53,337 bases of DNA, taken from Kiritimatiellia bacterium. Lineage in GTDB: Bacteria > Verrucomicrobiota > Kiritimatiellia > RFP12 > UBA1067. The stretch spans positions 1 through 53,337 of the forward strand of contig JAFXEU010000001.1 in the NCBI GenBank assembly GCA_017520845.1. The letters are read 5' to 3'. This document shows positions 49,574 through 53,337 of the stretch, in pieces; positions within the stretch are counted from its first letter, which is position 1; each line of letters starts with the position of its first letter. A program made the translations under genes and the position numbers. Below the pieces are notes generated by a model. That model saw nothing but the letters and a program-made list of their open reading frames with translations, ran no database searches and was not told where the DNA came from.

Positions 49574-51010
49574 TCATCCGACTGTTCGGTTTCGACACGA
49601 ACTTATTTCGGCCGCCGAGCGCAGAAATCTCATATGCGCAATGAGGGGTATGAGAGTCAGCGCATTGCAGACAAGGTCGGAAATCGGCATTGAAAGCCAG
49701 ATGGCAAGAGGCTTGTCCTCGAGAAAATAAGGCAGAAACCATATTACGGGAAGAAGGCACAATCCTTGACGCAGCATCGACAGCACAATCGCCGTCAACG
49801 GCCGACCGATAGACTGGAAATACGTCGTCGCGACAACATTAAGAAAAATGCACCAGATCAGCATATTCGAAATCTGAAGATCCTTCGCCGCGATCGCGAC
49901 GACCTCGGGACTGTCGGAATCTATAAAAAGCGACGACATCCAGTAATTGAAAGGAGGGATAACCTGAATTACAAAAGCGAGCGCGGAAAGTGCCGCAGTA
50001 ACAAAAAGTCCTGTTTTTAGCGCTTTAAGCACACGACCGTAATTACGCGCGCCCCAGTTGTAACCGATGATCGGCTGCAACCCCTGCTGTGCTCCGAGCA
50101 TCGGCATAAAAACGAGAATGAGAGCACTTTGAAACACGCCAAGAGAAGCGACCTGCGCAGTACGGGATGATTTGTCGTCCATCCACTCAACAAACGCAAA
50201 TTGAAGCGAAAACGCGATGACTGAACTCATGAAGTGCTGGAGGAATGGGGCAAGGCCGATTCCGGCGGCGCGCGAAAGCAGTTTAGGATATATCCATATA
50301 CGCTTAAGCCTAAGCCGGACGATCGTTTTCCTTCTCCAATAATATCCGAAAGCCCATAAACAGCTCGCCGCCATCGCGATGTTTGTGGCCCAGGCCGCGC
50401 CCGCGACACCCATTTTAAACGTAAAAATAAAAAGCGGATCCAGAATAAGATTAAGCCCAAAGCCGACTATCATACATTTCATCGAACGGACCGCACCTCC
50501 CTCGGCGCGGATTACGGCTGAAAGACCGAATGCAAGATGCGAAAAAACATGAGAAAAAAGTATAATTTTTAGATACGTTCGCGCCGATTCAAAAGCCTCT
50601 TCTCTCACGCCAGATGCGCCGCACCATCCAAGAACCGTATCTAAATTAAAATAAACAAGCGGCGGAAGAATAAAAAAGAAAAGGAGTTTCAGCGAAATGA
50701 GCTGACCTAAAAGTTTCTCGCAGGAAATCCTGTCTCCCTCGCCGAGCTTTATGGAAAGCACCGCCGCGTGACCTACACCGACAAAAACGCCGAACGCTCC
50801 AAAGAGCATTACAATCGGCATGGAAAGCGTTAAAGCCGCCGTCGCGTCAACACCGCACCCGTGGCCGATGAAGGCTCGGTCCACTACGGTGTAAAGAGAA
50901 TTCAAAGTCATCGCGACCAACGCGGGCCACGAATACTTAAAAAGGAGCTTCGCCGGATTTTCGGTTGCGAGCTCCTTTAACTTAGCGGTTACTGCACTGT
51001 TCGCGCGCAT
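49574..51010 (-). CDS. MATE-family multidrug/cation exporter
   Basis: 478 residues with about 12 membrane segments. It matches the MATE family of inner-membrane exporters driven by Na+ or H+: the first half has LLFKYSWPALVAMTLNSLYTVVDRAFIGHG, LTLSMPIVMLFGAFGVFVGVGHAAVLS and AEGGAVRSMKCMIVGFGLNLILDPLFIF; the second half has LVFMPMLGAQQGLQPIIGYNWGARNYGRV. The substrate is unknown. ATG at 51010 shares its A with the stop of the upstream leucine-rich lipoprotein gene (TGATG), so translation is coupled. Confidence 0.93.
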   Translation of the reverse strand: MRANSAVTAKLKELATENPAKLLFKYSWPALVAMTLNSLYTVVDRAFIGHGCGVDATAALTLSMPIVMLFGAFGVFVGVGHAAVLSIKLGEGDRISCEKLLGQLISLKLLFFFILPPLVYFNLDTVLGWCGASGVREEAFESARTYLKIILFSHVFSHLAFGLSAVIRAEGGAVRSMKCMIVGFGLNLILDPLFIFTFKMGVAGAAWATNIAMAASCLWAFGYYWRRKTIVRLRLKRIWIYPKLLSRAAGIGLAPFLQHFMSSVIAFSLQFAFVEWMDDKSSRTAQVASLGVFQSALILVFMPMLGAQQGLQPIIGYNWGARNYGRVLKALKTGLFVTAALSALAFVIQVIPPFNYWMSSLFIDSDSPEVVAIAAKDLQISNMLIWCIFLNVVATTYFQSIGRPLTAIVLSMLRQGLCLLPVIWFLPYFLEDKPLAIWLSMPISDLVCNALTLIPLIAHMRFLRSAAEISSCRNRTVG

Positions 51011-51702
51011 CAGAAAACAACCGTCGTATCCGGCAGAGCCTCCCGTATGCGCTTCATTTCACCGCCCGACATTTTCAATTCGCCGAGTCTGAGGAGTCTT
51101 AAAGATCTCCAGGCGGACAGATCCTCGGGTAACTTTTCGATGGATGTACCGGAGAAAGACAGATCCTCGAAGCCCTGCCTTTTAGCCATCCAGTCAGGAA
51201 CCTCCTTAATTCCGATGTTTCCGGAAAGATCTATCTCCTTAAGAGAGGGAAGCTCCTCCAACTGCTTCGGAACGGCCGTAAACCTGTTGTCCGCCAAATA
51301 AATCTTCCTCAACTTTGAAAGACGGGCAAAACCGTTCGTAGGCAATGAAGAAAGACTGTTGGAATTAAGCCTCAACCATTTAAGCGAGGGGAACTCGACG
51401 ATCGCGGCGGTGTTCGTGAGCTTGTTGCAGTCAAGATTGAGATAATCGACCGATTTAAGGCCGTCGGCCTTAAACTTATCTAAAGAAATTCGGGATGAAA
51501 GGTTAGTCCATTTCGAATCGTAGATAAGCCCTTTCTCATAAACGCTCTCAACGGTCAGATGACTGAGGTCGGTATTTTTGAGATAAATTCTTTTTTCCGC
51601 CGGAACCGTTGATTCGGCGCTGACGGGCTCATCGTAACATCCTGATGTCGCGAGCAGTGACGCCGCGACAGCAAGGATGAATCCAACATTCGTTATGGAC
51701 AT
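51010..51702 (-). CDS. Leucine-rich-repeat lipoprotein
   Basis: 230 residues. A lipoprotein signal with lipobox LLATSGC (Cys near 22) is followed, from about residue 80, by five to six leucine-rich repeats of about 23 residues: VDYLNLDCNKLTN, LKWLRLNSNSLSSLP, LRKIYLADNRFTAVP, LKEIDLSGNIGIKEVP, FEDLSFSGTSIEKLP, LRLLRLGELKMSG. Repeats with P at the end of each unit are typical of extracellular LRRs. It is probably membrane-anchored and protein-binding; partner unknown. It lies 23 nt downstream of tpiA and overlaps the MATE gene by one base. Confidence 0.85.
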   Translation of the reverse strand: MSITNVGFILAVAASLLATSGCYDEPVSAESTVPAEKRIYLKNTDLSHLTVESVYEKGLIYDSKWTNLSSRISLDKFKADGLKSVDYLNLDCNKLTNTAAIVEFPSLKWLRLNSNSLSSLPTNGFARLSKLRKIYLADNRFTAVPKQLEELPSLKEIDLSGNIGIKEVPDWMAKRQGFEDLSFSGTSIEKLPEDLSAWRSLRLLRLGELKMSGGEMKRIREALPDTTVVF

Positions 51703-51725
51703 AACCTTCCGCTCCCGAAGTTTTA

Positions 51726-52481
51726 TCAGTTCGCAGCGGCGATAATGCCGGCGAAATCTTCAGCCTTAAGAGCTGCACCTCCGATAAGACCGCCGTCGAT
51801 ATCCTTCTTGGCGAGAAGCTCGGCGGCGTTCGAGGGCTTCATGGAACCGCCGTACTGAATGCGGACCGTCTCGGCCGTTTCGGCGCCGACGAGCTTGGCG
51901 AGAATTTCACGGATGAGAGCGTGGACCTCCTGAGCCTGGTCGGGGGTCGCGGTCTTGCCGGTGCCGATCGCCCAAACGGGCTCATAGGCGATAACGAGCT
52001 TGTCGCAGTCGGCGGCGGAAACGTCCTTAAGACCGACGTTCATCTGGCGCTCGATGACTTCATTGAGCTTTCCGGCTTCGCGCTCTTCGAGCGTTTCGCC
52101 GACGCAGACGATAGCTGTAAGACCGGCGGCGATGACGGCGCGCGTACGCTTATTGACGGTCTCGTCGGTCTCGCCGAAGTACTGACGGCGCTCGGAGTGT
52201 CCGATGATGACGTACTTAGCGCCGGCATCGAGAAGCATTCCGGTGGAAATTTCGCCCGTATAGGCGCCCTTCTCTTCCCAATGGGCGTTCTCGGCTCCGA
52301 TACCGACGTGAGTACCCTCAGCGGCGGCGACGGCGGCGGGAATGTCGATAGCGGGCGTGCAGCACGCGACTTCGACGTTGGTATAGGCCTTGGTGGCCTC
52401 GGCTACAGCCTTGACGAGAGCAGCGGTCTCGGAGGGCTTAATGTTCATCTTCCAGTTACCTGCGATGATTTTCTTACGCAT
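51726..52481 (-). CDS. tpiA: Triosephosphate isomerase
   Basis: 251 residues, the normal length. Interconverts DHAP and glyceraldehyde 3-phosphate in glycolysis. Catalytic residues are visible: Asn 9 and Lys 11 in AGNWKMN, His 95 in IIGHSERR and Glu 167 in AYEPVWAIGTGKTA. The phosphate-binding loops YGGSMKP and GGLIGGAAL are present too. It starts 31 nt after the dCMP-deaminase-like gene in what looks like one operon. Confidence 0.98.
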   Translation of the reverse strand: MRKKIIAGNWKMNIKPSETAALVKAVAEATKAYTNVEVACCTPAIDIPAAVAAAEGTHVGIGAENAHWEEKGAYTGEISTGMLLDAGAKYVIIGHSERRQYFGETDETVNKRTRAVIAAGLTAIVCVGETLEEREAGKLNEVIERQMNVGLKDVSAADCDKLVIAYEPVWAIGTGKTATPDQAQEVHALIREILAKLVGAETAETVRIQYGGSMKPSNAAELLAKKDIDGGLIGGAALKAEDFAGIIAAAN

Positions 52482-52512
52482 GATTTTATCAACCTTTCTT
52501 TTTTAGTTAAAA

Positions 52513-53004
52513 TTAAAGCGATTCAAATTTGCGGTGCTTGACACCAGCAGCCTTAAACATCTTCTTGACGGTGTCGAGAAAAGCATAGTCGCCGCCGTAT
52601 ACAACTTCTTTAATGCCGGCATTGATAATAAGCTTAGCGCATGTAAGACACGGGGAAATCGTAATGTAAATTGTAGATCCCGCGATCGCCACGCCATAAT
52701 ACGCAGCCTGACAGATGGCATTCTGCTCGGCATGCGTGCAGAGACACTCGTCTAGATGAGTTCCGCTTTTAACCTTCCCGGAACACCTGGGACAACCGCC
52801 GTCGAAGCAGTTTTTAACTCCGCGCGGCGTGCCGTTGTACCCGGTAGAAAGAATATGGTTGTCTTTCATTATGACGGCACCTACATGACGCCTCATACAA
52901 TTGGAACGCTTGGCGACGACATGGGCCGTCTCCATGAAATAATCGTCCCAACTCGGGCGCGGATCAATGACTTTCTTCTTCGCGTTTACGGTTTTCTTTG
53001 TCAT
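52513..53004 (-). CDS. Deoxycytidylate (dCMP) deaminase-like protein
   Basis: 163 residues. A zinc-dependent cytidine-deaminase-fold enzyme that probably turns dCMP into dUMP for thymidylate synthesis. The zinc and catalytic motif HAEQNAI (about 91-97) and PCLTCAK (about 119-125) are both present, with the usual preceding region SNCMRRHVGAVIMKDNHILSTGYNGTPRG. An extra Cys cluster (CFDGGCPRCSG and CLC, about 67-89) matches the second zinc site seen in ComEB-type enzymes. First gene of the operon, with an extended -10 promoter about 33 nt upstream of the ATG. Confidence 0.93.
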   Translation of the reverse strand: MTKKTVNAKKKVIDPRPSWDDYFMETAHVVAKRSNCMRRHVGAVIMKDNHILSTGYNGTPRGVKNCFDGGCPRCSGKVKSGTHLDECLCTHAEQNAICQAAYYGVAIAGSTIYITISPCLTCAKLIINAGIKEVVYGGDYAFLDTVKKMFKAAGVKHRKFESL

Positions 53005-53036
53005 AAAACTACAGTATAAAAAACTTGTGAAATGAT

Positions 53037-53045
53037 ATTATATCA
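53037..53045 (-). promoter_or_regulatory. Extended -10 promoter of the deaminase-tpiA operon
   Basis: Minus strand TGATATAAT with consensus TATAAT at 53037-53042; expected transcript start near 53030, giving a leader of about 26 nt. The -35 match is weak, as is usual with an extended -10. Confidence 0.6.
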
Positions 53046-53091
53046 AACTTTGCCCTTAAATGGCGAGAAGAAAGCAAAAAAAAAGCTGGCG

Positions 53092-53195
53092 TATTCCCCG
53101 ACGAGCGTAGCGAGGAGCTTTTGCGAAGCAAAAGTCGCTAGAGGGACGCGTCCGTAGGACGACGCCTGGTTTTTTTTATTTTGCTGTAGCAAAAT
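53092..53195. repeat. 104-bp REP-like insert flanked by 16-bp direct repeats
   Basis: The 16-mer AAAAAAAAAGCTGGCG occurs at 53076-53091 and 53196-53211; the second copy is the 3' end of the 5S gene and its A-tract. Between them lies a 52-nt repeat (53094-53145) shared with 18274-18325 at 46 of 52 positions, plus most of an A/T-rich hairpin. Confidence 0.6.
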
Positions 53196-53203
53196 AAAAA
53201 AAA
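53170..53203 (-). terminator. Terminator-like hairpin after 5S rRNA
   Basis: Perfect 16-bp arms (8 T, then ATTTTGCT, and its complement) around a 2-nt loop, directly after the 5S 3' end. The run of U after the 5S end would itself help termination. Confidence 0.6.
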
Positions 53204-53204
53204 A

Positions 53205-53319
53205 GCTGGCGGCGTCCTACTCTCGCACGGGCGAGTCCCGCACTACCCTCGGCGATGGAGAGCTTGACTTCTGTGTTCGGAATGGGAACAGGTATTTCTT
53301 CTCCTCTATGGCCACCAGC
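53205..53319 (-). rRNA. rrf: 5S ribosomal RNA
   Basis: On the minus strand the sequence starts GCTGGTGGCCATAGAGG and contains CCCATTCCGAACACAGAAG, the universal 5S loop B/C region, then GCGAGAGTAGGACGCCGCCAGC. The two ends pair (GCTGGTGGC with GCCGCCAGC). Length is about 115 nt. Its position at the window end suggests that 23S and 16S genes lie just beyond. Confidence 0.95.
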
Positions 53320-53337
53320 AAAAAGCTGTAAGTTGAA

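Overview
The window looks like a chromosomal segment of an anaerobic, fermentative bacterium of the PVC group, most likely a gut or rumen Kiritimatiellota or a near relative. This is inferred from the gene mix, not from a marker search. The evidence is many secreted parallel beta-helix proteins with choice-of-anchor-Q-like ends, a fused sugar-binding/AraC (XylR-type) regulator, Tat-exported metallophosphoesterases beside GH31 and GH43 enzymes, a single-chain pyruvate:ferredoxin oxidoreductase, and several dispersed non-coding repeats. Nearly all genes are on the minus strand.

Region by region. (1) 1-9.4 kb: a minus-strand operon of secreted proteins (a PKD/beta-helix protein, a glycosidase-like protein, and two paralogous large beta-helix proteins, the second cut by the window edge) faces a divergent XylR-like regulator at 8189-9394. 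(2) 9.4-15.8 kb: core genes apbE, recA, a secreted beta-helix protein, purM and class II fba, with recognisable promoters and terminators. (3) 15.9-18.5 kb: an ISKra4-type insertion sequence whose transposase needs a -1 frameshift, abutting an 827-bp non-coding element bounded by 22-bp inverted repeats. (4) 18.6-29.4 kb: an NhaC antiporter, then a minus-strand locus of exported proteins (FGE-fold protein, unknown, GH31, phosphoesterase, GH43, phosphoesterase, broken LamG protein), peppered with dispersed repeats. (5) 29.6-45.0 kb: a visibly A+T-richer accessory island, all minus strand, of defence-like modules. (6) 45.8-53.3 kb: nifJ, then an apparent operon of a dCMP-deaminase-like enzyme, tpiA, a leucine-rich lipoprotein and a MATE transporter, and a 5S rRNA at the edge, so an rRNA operon probably continues outside.

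The strongest candidate for an undescribed system is the four-gene cluster at 37.7-43.2 kb: a kinase with two GHKL ATPase modules and a histidine-kinase core, a receiver-domain protein with a cysteine-rich tail, an unrecognised protein, and an N6-adenine DNA methyltransferase, all packed with gaps of about 10 nt or overlaps. It looks like a phosphorelay wired to DNA methylation. Around it lie an AbiE-like nucleotidyltransferase pair, a zincin-like protein fused to a DUF4160-like tail with an unrecognised partner, and a PLD-type protein with an unrecognised partner. An 18-bp palindrome family sits at both edges of the island.

All function calls rest on motifs and family memory; no database search was possible.
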